A DNA stretch of 64,000 nt from Scilla litardierei. Taxonomy: Eukaryota; Streptophyta; Magnoliopsida; Asparagales; Asparagaceae. Position numbers and translations under genes: made by a program. The notes beneath the pieces were generated by a model. That model was not told the DNA's origin and did not search any database. It saw nothing but the letters and a program-made list of their open reading frames with translations. Location of the stretch: NCBI GenBank assembly GCA_030789695.1, contig JAULAV010002364.1, positions 1 to 64,000 on the forward strand, written 5' to 3'. This document shows positions 1 to 8,381 of the stretch, piece by piece (position 1 is the first letter of the stretch; every line of letters begins with the position of its first letter).

Positions 1-1128
1 CTAGCTTGAACAGATCTGAGCTCGAATCGTTCTACACGTCATCGTCCTCCGCCTCGGAATCTCGCCACGTTATCGTCATCTTCTTCATTGGGCCGAACCA
101 GGAAGGATCGGGATTGGGATCCAGAAGAGGGGTGACGAGGATCGGGATCCCCTCTCTTTAGCAGCCGTGTCGGCCCGTATAGCATCTTCCAGGCTTGCCC
201 CCAGGCCTCGATGCACTCCAGGTAGCCTTCGCGTCATCTGGGTCCGGATCAAGAATCGCCCCGTGTTCGTCACCGGCGGGACCTGCGGCATCGGCCTCGC
301 CATCGCGTGGCAGGCGACAGGCAAGGGGGTCAGGGTCTCTATCCTCGCTTGCGTTTGCCTCATACTCGAGGACACCCAGGAGGCGTCCGGCATGGACGCT
401 GCGATCTCCGGCCAGCGTCGGGGACCCCGCAGCCGTGGCATGGGCAGCAGAGGATTCTGGGCCCATCGACACGCTGGTGTGTAATCGGGGGCGTCCCATC
501 TCATCAAGGCGGCGTGGCCGAGGATGAAGAGGGGGCCACGGAGATTGGGCTAGCGAGATCGATCGCTGTTGCGTCTTCTCCAGCCGAACAGGTGATGTGT
601 CGGCGGGGAGAAGTAGATTGTCGAAGAGGGTGAGATCAAATGGTATGTCGTCCTCATGATCGCCGTCATCCTCTGCGACAGGGTCCGAGCGTCAGTGGAT
701 CTCGACTCGTCCATTGCCCCCGAGGAGATCAGCGTTGAAGATGACAGAAGTGAATGAGGCGACCCCATGGCGTCGGTGATCTCGCCGCTGTTCGGGCCTT
801 CTCTGCGATTGGAAACCCAACATTGTCTTTAGGGCTTGTCGAGGCGGCCAAGCGTCTCAGGAAGCGGTCACCAGATTTATTAAAAGGGATTAATTGGTGT
901 GAATATGCGTTTGTGACCGTCGGTCTTCTTCAAGGAAGATGAGATTCATTGGAGTGCAGTGTTTGCCTCTTTAACTCGTGAAGGGTGGCTCGGATAGACA
1001 GATCTGGAGGTGATTCGGAATCATCCCCCGGAGCCCGAAGTCTTCCCCCTTCAGAAGTCGACTGTTCTGGATTTTGATTAGCGGAACGAATCTTTTTCGA
1101 TGTGGTTAATGACATGGGTGTCGACTCG
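1..1128 (-). other. E0 internal leader, no retroviral ORF seen
   Basis: About 1.1 kb next to the PBS. It is GC-rich on the left, where a captured host gene fragment sits at 263-490 on the opposite strand, and more AT-rich from about 820. I see no gag, protease or pol motif on the minus strand. Short ORFs on both strands look like chance frames of GC-rich DNA. Confidence 0.5.
263..490 (+). pseudogene. Captured fragment of a 3-ketodihydrosphingosine reductase-like SDR gene
   Basis: Translation from 263 gives VFVTGGTCGIGLAIA followed by GVRVSILA. This is the N-terminal Rossmann strand and TGxxxGIG cofactor loop of a short-chain dehydrogenase, in the form typical of the TSC10/KDSR family. That family reduces 3-ketodihydrosphingosine with NADPH in sphingolipid synthesis at the ER. 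In the next frame, about 435-488, the translation reads AEDSGPIDTLVCNRG, which fits the following NxG region of the same fold. The change of frame between the two parts, the lack of the catalytic YxxxK region and the position inside a retrotransposon leader, antisense to it, mark this as a dead transduplicated fragment. The family assignment is from motif memory. SDR membership is fairly sure and the KDSR subfamily likely. Confidence 0.6.
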
Positions 1129-1146
1129 TTCCCACAGACGGCGCCA
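1129..1146 (-). promoter_or_regulatory. Primer-binding site of E0
   Basis: The minus strand reads TGGCGCCGTCTGTGGGAA, two bases inside the end of the LTR. This is the tRNA-priming site for minus-strand DNA synthesis and fixes the orientation of E0. Confidence 0.8.
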
Positions 1147-1331
1147 GATGTTTACGGGTGTTTTTTCCACCCGCAAAATCGATAGTATGGAGGGTTCGAG
1201 GTCAACGCGGTCAAAGGGGACACGCGGGACCCCCGTGTTGTCGTGGTAGCCACGTGAGAAGGAGATGACCCGGGTGGTTGGTCGACGGCGCGTTCGCTTG
1301 ATCGGGAAGGCGCCGTTCCGATCTCCGACGG

Positions 1332-1534
1332 GCCGAGGGGTAGCCTCGGCGGGATGACGACTTCTGTGATCGGTAGAAGACGGGGTCGCTCGGTGAAGGG
1401 ACGCACGGATCTTCGCGTCGGCCAGCCAAGAGGTGGCCTCGACAGAGCGACTATCTTCTGGTGGTGGAGACGAACGGGCTCGGGGACGAGGGCGCTCGGC
1501 TCCGACCGTGATGATGCTGAGGGGTAGCCTCGGC
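1332..1534 (-). repeat. Two hairpins with GGTAG loop in the E0 LTR
   Basis: GCCGAGG-GGTAG-CCTCGGC at 1332-1350 and GCTGAGG-GGTAG-CCTCGGC at 1516-1534 (plus strand). Loop and inner stem match the hairpins in the T-unit LTRs, although the rest of the LTR differs. Confidence 0.65.
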
Positions 1535-2004
1535 GCCGCGGGATCTCCTGGACCTGAATGGACGAAAGAGCTCGTCAGGGGGGTCGGACCTTGGTTCCGA
1601 CCGAATCCCCTCCGATGCCAAAGTCAGAACTAGTCTGAGGGATGCTCGGTGGGATCGGGCTCGGTTCACGGAGAGACCGAGCCCCCATCCTCGAGCCGAG
1701 CTATGGAGGAGAAATATGAAAAGGCGGAAGAAGGTGTAAGATGGAGTTTGTGATACCTCCGTTGTAGATCGTGAAGATCCCCCCTGTGGATGATGCCCAC
1801 GCCCCCCTCATATAGGTGGCTCGCCCTGATCATGTGCCATGATGTGCCATCATGGCCATCATTCATGGGGACGTGCAAATGTGGGAAGTTTTAACCCCAC
1901 TAACTGCGCCCTTCTTAATGAGGAGATGAATGTCCTAAAGGCGGCCATGATGGCTGGAGTGATGATCTCGGGCGGTTGCCATATTTGGCGGGCATTGATG
2001 ACTG

Positions 2005-2159
2005 GAGAGTGATGGCCATTTAAGTCGGGCCATTAAGCCGAGCCATTAAGCCGAGCCATGATGGCTAAAGAGTGATGGCCATTTAAGTCGGGCCATTAAG
2101 TCGAGCCATTAAGCCGAGCCATGATGGCAAGAGAGTGATGGCCATTTATGTCGGGCCAT
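2005..2159. repeat. Minisatellite in the E0 LTR, about 63 bp x 2.4
   Basis: The unit runs from GAGTGATGGCCATTTAAG through several GCCATTAAGCCGA sub-repeats to CCATGATGGC. Two full copies and a part copy sit near the U3 end of the LTR. The inner GCCATTAAG(C/T)CGA element is itself repeated two or three times per unit. Confidence 0.75.
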
Positions 2160-2325
2160 ATTATCCTCCACTATTGAAGTGGGCGGTCTTTTGGGCCTTC
2201 GTCTTTGGGTGGAGAAGCACGGCCCGTCCGTGAGATCCTTGGGCCGGAGCCCAAGGCCATAGTAGGCCGGTTGACTGGTCGTAGTTGACTTGGTTCTTCC
2301 AGGCCCGGTCAAAATATTCGTAACA

Positions 2326-2720
2326 GCTACCATTCTTGACGGTACAAGATTTATGGTAGACTCTACGGTATTCAACTCGTAGGCGTGCATGATACCGGCG
2401 AACAAGTTCTGGAATTTATAGTAGGCTCAACACGTAGGCGTCCATTATACCGCCGTACAAGTTCTTTAATTTAATTTTCTATTTTTTCCATTTTTTCCTG
2501 GTTTTGCGCGTTTGAACTTGATTGTAACTATACGAACTATATTGCCATGCCATTACTTCAGTATGCGCTAGTATGTGCTGTATATTGTGTGAGATAGCAC
2601 ACACAGTATTAACGTTTTCTTGTATTACATCGCGTGGCTGATGATTTTGTTGGGTTTTCTGTTAATTTGGTTCATTTAAGGCCTCTCAGGTTTCATTTAT
2701 CTCAAATTAGTTTAGGTTTT
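2326..2720. other. Probable low-copy flanking DNA between two retrotransposons
   Basis: AT-rich DNA with no similarity to other parts of the window. It holds an imperfect 46-bp direct repeat (2373-2418 and 2428-2473: CAAC(T/A)CGTAGGCGT...ACAAGTTCT..AATTTA). No ORF of note. It may be the original target DNA of the surrounding insertions. Confidence 0.5.
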
Positions 2721-3334
2721 TGTTTACTGGTGTTTTCTCACCACAAGATCATTGACCGGCGGTTAGACGGTCAACGTGGTCAAAGGATCGGCTGGGATCC
2801 CTTGGTTCCTCCAAGCGTACATGTTCTCGGCTTGAGTTACACATAGCCCCACTTCGCCGCGGGATGCGACTCGCTTGGTGGGTCAAGGACGAACGGGCTT
2901 TTCGAGTGTTGGGCCTCGATCAGCGAGGTGCGGAGGGGTAGCCTCGGCACCTAAGTGAGCGCTTGGCCTCAGTCAATCAAGTGCCGAGGGGTAGCCTCGG
3001 TGCCCTGATTATCACTCGGTCTCGGTCGATGGTGACACTCGCTAGGGTCGAGCGGGCTCGTCGTCGTGCAGGCCTTGCTTAGGCGAGTTTCGTGCTGATG
3101 GGTAGCCTCGGTGCCTCGGTTCCGCTTCTTCCTGGACAGACGAAGAAACTCGTCCGGGAGTGGGGGCGAGACCTTTGTTCCGGTCAAGTTCCCTCCGATG
3201 CCCAAGTCAGAACGGATCTGAATAATACTCGGCGGGATCGGTACGGCTCGTAAAGAGGCCGACACGCGTATCCTCGGACCCTGCTATGGGAGGAGAGATA
3301 ATGGGGAAAGCAAGATCTTTTAATGGAATACATC
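2721..3334 (-). repeat. Partial T-family LTR, duplicated part
   Basis: Starts TGTTTACTGG and follows the first 614 bp of the T-family LTR, including the three GGTAG-loop hairpins (about 2925-2952, 2981-3003, 3092-3115). It stops at AATACATC, where a second full LTR starts again. The second copy differs at many sites, so the duplication is old or the two parts come from different insertions. Confidence 0.7.
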
Positions 3335-4610
3335 TGTTTACGGGTGTTCTCTCACCACAAGATCGTTGACCGGCGGTTTGGCGGTCAACGTGGTCAAGGG
3401 ATTGGTTGGGATATCTTGGTTTCTCCTAGCGTACGTGTTCTCGGCTTGGGTTGCACATGGCCCTACTTCGACGCGGGATGTGGCTCGCTTGGTGGGTCGA
3501 GGACGAATGGGCTCTTTGTCCGAAGTGTTGGACCTCAGTCAACGAGGTGTGGAGTGGTCGCATCGGCACCTACGTGAGTGCTCGGCCTCAGTCAATCAAG
3601 TGCCGAGGGGTAGCCTCGGCACCCTGATTATCACTCAGTCTTGGTCGATGGCGATGTTCCTAGAGTCGTACGGGCTCGTCGTCGTGCGGGCCTTGCTTAG
3701 GCGAGTTCCGCGCTGAGGGGTAGCCTCGGCGCCTCGGTTCTGCTTCTTCCTGGACAGAGGAAGAAACTCGTCCGGGGGCCGGACCATGGTTCCGGCCAAG
3801 TCCCCTCCGATGCCTAAGTCAGAACGGATCTGAATAATACTCGACGGGATCGGTACGGCTCGTAAAGAGGCCGTCACGCGTATCCTCGGACCGAGATATG
3901 GGAGGGAAGATAATGGGGAAAGCAAGGTCTTTTAATCGAATACATTCGTTGTTGGTGTCGGGGATTCGATCCCTTTCTTCGTTCATGCCCCCACATATAT
4001 ATAGGGATTTTCCCCACGCTCGTCGTTCTTCGTGCCCCCTTATTCCGCCCCATGATTTGCCCCCCTCCAGGCGCCTTTATGCGCCATCAAGGTGGATTAA
4101 TGGGGTCCCTTAATGGTCATTAAGGGAGAGCGTTTTAGGGAGCGTTTAGCTCCCGCAGTCGGGGGCTGACCGGGTGCACGTCTGATCGTGGGTGATCCTA
4201 AGCAGGGCTTCCCCGGGAGCCTTCGCTGGTTGGCCCAAAACTCTTTTTGAAGAGCCTACTTCTTCCCGTGTGAGCTTGGGCCGCCTGCTTTTGTGCCTCT
4301 CTAAAATAGTCGTATCAATTGTCCCATCACTCGGGCCGTTCGGATTCTGCCGGTTCGGTTCGGGCGATGTGACTTTTGTGGATTTTGACAGGTGCGTCAG
4401 TCGAGGCCAATCCATTAAATGGTGGCCATCATGAAGCGGCCCGTTTGAACTTCTCTGAGTGTGGAATTCGAAGCGCCGCCCGTCCTCCAAATGCTGCCAC
4501 GCGCTCTCCTTCGGACGGTCCTGATTCTGAGACTGCTCTTCATATAAAGACGCCGGCCTTTCGAGTTTCGATTCTTTCACGCCTTTCTTCCTGACTCTGA
4601 TCTTGCAAGC
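3335..4610 (-). repeat. Left (3') LTR of T1
   Basis: Begins TGTTTACGGGTGTTCTCTCACC. It matches 48311 onward and 55304 onward. GGTAG-loop hairpins lie at 3600-3622 and 3710-3732, and the first one, near 3544, is decayed. Read from the minus strand it has a TATA-like stretch near 3990-4005. Unlike T2 and T3, it has a single copy of the 375-bp GGTGTCGGGGATTCGATCC segment. The right end is not fixed by a clear TG/CA pair and is estimated. Confidence 0.6.
4542..4549 (+). promoter_or_regulatory. TATA box for the plus-strand gene of T1
   Basis: ATATAAAG lies about 155 bp before the ATG at 4699, in a context (CTGCTCTTC ATATAAAG ACG) also found at 56894. It faces the opposite way to the element's own gag. 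Confidence 0.5.
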
Positions 4611-4698
4611 TTCCTCGAACCCTCCTTCGTCTATCTTCCTTCGGATTCTCTCCAAGGTAACTCTCCTTCTTCCTTCTCTGCCCCGTTTGCTTTGCCTC

Positions 4699-4770
4699 AT
4701 GGCGACACTTAAAATAGGTGGTTCCACGTCGGGGCCGAGGGTTCCCCCGGTGCCCGAGTCAGGCGATCCC
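4699..4770 (+). pseudogene. T1 antisense gene, first exon part (gypsy-type transposon domain protein)
   Basis: The start codon follows the pyrimidine-rich leader TTTGCCTC. The first residues MATLKIGGST agree with METLRIGGST in T2. The frame is cut at 4770 by Athila-1 and resumes after 16131. See the T2 copy at 50017 for the protein as a whole. Confidence 0.65.
4766..4770. repeat. Target-site duplication of Athila-1, left
   Basis: ATCCC, matched exactly by 16127-16131. Joined across the insertion, the flanks match the uninterrupted T2 copy near 50085-50095. Confidence 0.9.
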
Positions 4771-5123
4771 TGATCGCGCCTGGATATACACCCGAAAAAT
4801 GACTGTAGTCTTACCGCAAGCGCACGGCGTAGTGGCGACTGGATATCGAACTCAGGGAGGACAATTGACAGTACTCTATTTTGATCACCTAGCTATCAAT
4901 GGAATAATGGAATGGTGTTGATAATAGTGTCACAATCGTTAAAATAGCAAATAGAATTCAATATAATAAAGCGTCTAGGGATAGGAAGTCCCCACTACGG
5001 ATCGTCACCCATCCTGATGGATCATGAATCTCAACGTTGCAAAGCTTGAATTGAGGTGAACTAGTCATAACTGAATATAGAACCAAGCTCATGCGCTCGC
5101 GCTATTTCCGATCTATAACAATC

Positions 5124-5423
5124 TAGATTAGGGCCCACTCTCTTGCAAACCCTAATCTACGCCACTGGCATGAAGATAGACATCATCGTCCAATCGCGAC
5201 TCGAGCCCACTCTCGTGCAAACTCGAGCTACGATCTAGGCTATGATAGTTAGTATTTGTCCAATCTCTTACAAACGAATATTAATATAGATTTATAATAA
5301 AAATCCTAGCTTTGGTCCAATCTCTTGCAAACCAATTCTAGAGAATCTCGATTATAAACCTAAGTCGAATATCTAGGCCTTCCCCATCAATTAGGATCCA
5401 ATCTCTTGCAAATCCCAATCGAT
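5124..5423 (-). repeat. Five-hairpin array with constant loop, Athila-1 3' LTR
   Basis: On the minus strand five copies of TTGCAAGAGATTGG (or TTGCACGAGAGTGG, TTGCAAGAGAGTGG, TTGTAAGAGATTGG) each sit between complementary arms. Approximate positions are H5 5124-5159, H4 5195-5232, H3 5252-5281, H2 5306-5341 and H1 5386-5423. H5 has a perfect ten-pair stem (TAGATTAGGG/CCCTAATCTA). H1 pairs over 12 positions if G.U pairs are allowed. Confidence 0.8.
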
Positions 5424-5764
5424 GGAAATTCCTAGCTACTCTTAATAGATCAATCACAACCTAACCTTTCTTCAATCCCAGCAACAATTCAATTCATTCA
5501 TCACAATTCAAAGATCGAATCCATAGGGTTCATCCCCATGCCCTAGAATGACGTAACTACTCACAATTCATCATAAAAATCTCAGAAATAACAAACATGA
5601 TCATAGCACAATTCATTGTAGAAAGAGCACAATTCATAAAAATAAGAATTTTAGCAAGAAAGGACAAACCAAATTGCGCGTCTTTGATCTCCAGTTGAGA
5701 TTTACAATAAGAATAGTCGTCAAAAAAATATTCAAGTCTCTCCTAAAACTAGGGATAAAACTAG

Positions 5765-5773
5765 GTTTAAATA
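5765..5773 (-). promoter_or_regulatory. TATA-like box of the Athila-1 3' LTR
   Basis: The minus strand reads GTATTTAAACC. The same place in other Athila LTRs has TATTTAGACC (47246) and TATTTAAGG (61825). It lies upstream of the hairpin array, so the array should be in the transcribed part. Confidence 0.45.
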
Positions 5774-5853
5774 CAAGTCAAATTCGTCTAGAAATTCCTG
5801 ACAGAATTGCCCCTGTCGCAGCCAAAAAACCTAATTTGCGTAGCAGTCGGACA

Positions 5854-6210
5854 GCGTCACTCGGCCGAGTGACCTATGTCACTCAGCCAAGGGACAGACC
5901 CAATAAAAGACAGAGAGTCTGGAAAAATTGGGGGTCTGTCGCTCTATCTGACTCGGCCGAGTAGTCTTCTTCACTCGGCCGAGTGAGCAATCTTGCTCGG
6001 CCGAGTGTGTCTTCTCAAATTTCCAGTAAGTTGGCTGCTTCTCGGAAGAAAATCCATGTCAGACTCGGGCGAGTGAGTTTTCTCACTCGGCCGAGTGAAC
6101 TTTCTTGCTTGACCGAGTGAACTTTGAAAATCGACAGTTTATATCTGTTTCACTCTGTCGAGTGCAGTCCTTCACTCGGCCGAGTGAACTCTCTGTTCGG
6201 CCGAGTGAGC
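5854..6210 (-). repeat. Palindrome array ACTCGGCCGAGT, Athila-1 3' LTR
   Basis: About nine copies of ACTCGGCCGAGT and near variants (ACTCGGGCGAGT, ACTCTGTCGAGT) at 15-60 bp spacing. Many extend to the 16-bp perfect palindrome TCACTCGGCCGAGTGA. They are upstream of the TATA-like box in the element's sense. Confidence 0.85.
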
Positions 6211-7047
6211 TGCTTTTGGGCTCTTTTCTTCTCCTTCTCGCCTCCTCGTTCATTCTATCGAATCCCTTCCTCTTTCGCTCATCCTCTAACACTGCCAACT
6301 CCTCGAATAAGCCGTGGACGACGCTCCGGTATGCGTGAAAGTCCCTTGATCTCATTTTCGCTCCAGATCGCTCCATATCTCCTGAAATACGACAAAAACA
6401 AGAAATAGTGAAAAGCAACGCGATATCGTCGAATAATTGTGAAAAACACAATATGGGCGATCGAAATGACATGAAAACATGCAGAAAAAGGTGTAAAATA
6501 AGGAGCGATCAAAATCTCACCTCTTACTCGTCCTCGAGGAAGATGAGTAAAAGGCGAACCCGGCGGATAAAAATAAGGAAAAAGGAAAAAGAAGATAGAA
6601 TAGAAAACGAAGAGGGACGTGCTAGATCATCTCCTCAGACGTGGACTTTCTTACTCAAATAGCACACGGTGAATAAAAACATGCCAAAGATTTTTTATCT
6701 CGATATCATGATCATATAAGGATGCATTCGATATAGAAACCCAAGAATATCAACACAATATGAAATTTGAAATCATTCTAGAAGTAGCATCGTCTGAGGC
6801 ATCTTAAGCAATATACATAATCGTAGGTCGCACACTTTTCAATTGATAGCTTTCTGTTTGGAGTATAAGAGGTATCACACAATATGAAGCAATAAGAATA
6901 GAAAGGAGTGGTGTACATGAAATGCATGCCAAATCTCAATTCCTGGGTTTCGTTATACTTCTATTAATCTCCTTGAGTATAGAAAATTACCTAGCTTAGG
7001 TTGTCATGCACAAACAAGTAGTCACTCTCTCACACATCATTGGATCC

Positions 7048-7064
7048 TTTCCCCCAAGCTTACC
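7048..7064 (-). promoter_or_regulatory. Internal polypurine-tract-like copy, Athila-1
   Basis: The minus strand reads GGTAAGCTTGGGGGAAA, matching the PPT before the Athila-2 3' LTR. It lies about 540 bp inside the LTR edge. Confidence 0.5.
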
Positions 7065-8055
7065 TATAAGCGTGATGGCATCAGATAAAACAATAAGACT
7101 TTCCCCCATTTTTGAAACTCCAAAAAATGAGAATAAAAGAATGAAGAAAGAGAGAAAGAAATGAAATGGGATCGTGTATGAACTTCTTTGGCTCATTTTT
7201 TTCTTTTTTCACCTTTTTGCTCTTTTTCTCTCTCCCTTTTTTCATATATACAATAAGGATCCCAAATCAAAATATAGAGAGATATACATGTATTTTTTTC
7301 TTTTTGATTTTGGGGTGTTGGAGCATGGGCTTTCATAGCAAGGGGAAGATGCCAATATAGGATTCGTTAAAGGGAGGTTCACCAATGATTTAAGTATAGA
7401 AATAATGTTCAAGATATGTGGAGAAAGAAAAATATGTAACGCTCAGTTCACTCTTTAGAATGTGCACGACAACTTTCAGTAGAGTAATGTAATCTACTCA
7501 GTTTAATTTCAGAAAGTAAACTAATCCAGTTATATCAACATAGCATACATTCAATCGACCTGAAAGCCAAGCGTACAATTTTCATGCAAAAGGAAGCGAT
7601 ATCAGACAACATAGCGGTACTCCAAATATAGGCAATCAATGCGTGAAGCTTGGTGTGTTTTCTATGAAAAGTATACGATATAAATCATCAGACTCAGTTA
7701 ATAGTAGAATTTCATTCACATTTATATATGAAGGTGCAGGTTACTATCTCGAATGCACAATAAAGTATAGCATATGATGTCTGAAATAAAAAAACGATGG
7801 CATGACAAGATAATATGCATATAGAGATAAGCTAATTCCACGTCATCATTATCACAGAAAATTCATCTCTAGCAAAAAAGGGTAAAAGAAATAAGGATAA
7901 AGGAAATCAAAATCTACTATACATATGCAGCAAAAAAATAAGAAAACGTGATGTATGAGAAAAAACATGAAAAGTGGGTGGAAACAAGTGTAAAATAAAA
8001 AAGGGTGGAAAAAATGAAAATAAAAATGAAGAAAATGAAAAGGGCGTGAGACACT

Positions 8056-8070
8056 CACTCCCCCAAGCTA
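8056..8070 (-). promoter_or_regulatory. Second internal polypurine-like copy, Athila-1
   Basis: The minus strand reads TTAGCTTGGGGGAGT. It is the counterpart of 44883-44894 in Athila-2 and lies after ORF3. Confidence 0.45.
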
Positions 8071-8381
8071 AACGGCACAGTGTCCTCAATGTGCAAAGTG
8101 TGGCACACGGAGAAATAAGATATGAGTGGGGTGGATGAGGATGCATTTATGATAATGATGAAAAATAAAAGAAAATGAAATGGAAATGCAAATGATGTAT
8201 GCAGAGATCAAGATCGTGCAATATAAGTGTCCCCAGAAATACCTCCTCTCTCCCAAAATGATGTAGACAAATATGAGCAAAAAGTGATCAAAATGTGTGG
8301 GGAGGATGTGCGCAAAAATCAGCATAAAAGATAGCATCAGTCATAGCAGTAGCAAAAATATGGGAGGCATCCAGTGTGTAC

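Larger units (their letters stand above)
1..2325 (-). mobile_element. E0: 5' part of a minus-strand Ty3/gypsy LTR retrotransposon, cut by the window edge
   Basis: On the minus strand the order is LTR (2325 to 1149), primer-binding site (1146 to 1129) and internal leader (1128 to 1). The LTR begins TGTTACGAAT and ends CCCGTAAACA read in the element's sense. The PBS reads TGGCGCCGTCTGTGGGAA, the form common in plant Tat-like gypsy elements. No gag or pol frame is visible in the 1.1 kb of internal sequence shown, so the coding part lies off the window. The LTR shares its end sequence and the GGTAG-loop hairpins with the T units further right but is otherwise a different family. Confidence 0.8.
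1149..2325 (-). repeat. 5' LTR of E0
   Basis: 1177 bp bounded by TG at 1149 and CA at 2325 on the plus strand, beside a PBS. It carries two GGTAG-loop hairpins (1332-1350, 1516-1534) and a 63-bp minisatellite (2005-2159). The partner LTR is outside the window, so identity and the target-site duplication (expected GCTAC at 2326-2330) cannot be checked. Confidence 0.75.
4771..6511 (-). repeat. 3' LTR of Athila-1
   Basis: 1741 bp. In the sense of the element it starts TGATCGCTCCTTATTTTACA and ends TATCCAGGCGCGATCA. It matches 14435-16126, with several small indels. It contains, in order from its 5' end, the palindrome array, a TATA-like box and the five-hairpin array. Confidence 0.9.
6512..8381 (-). 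other. Athila-1 3' non-coding region
   Basis: AT-rich, with T- and TC-rich stretches, and no real gene; the short ORFs are low-complexity. It is colinear with 44486-46468 of Athila-2. Two polypurine-like copies (7048-7064 and 8056-8070) are kept. The polypurine tract next to the LTR has lost its G run: the sense strand reads GAGGTGAGATTTT before TGATCG. Confidence 0.7.

Noticed and set aside
3335..4610. tRNA-like sequence around GGGGATTCGATCCC
   Set aside because: It resembles a T-arm only; no acceptor stem, anticodon arm or B box spacing is visible, and it recurs as part of the LTR.
5000..5450. Direct-repeat minisatellite as the simple explanation of the TTGCAAGAGATTGG copies
   Set aside because: The stems between copies are unlike each other yet self-complementary, which tandem duplication alone would not give.
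7166..8146. Short Phe/Ser-rich ORFs on both strands in the Athila-1 3' region
   Set aside because: They follow from AT-rich, pyrimidine-tract DNA; none is shared as a frame with the colinear region of Athila-2.
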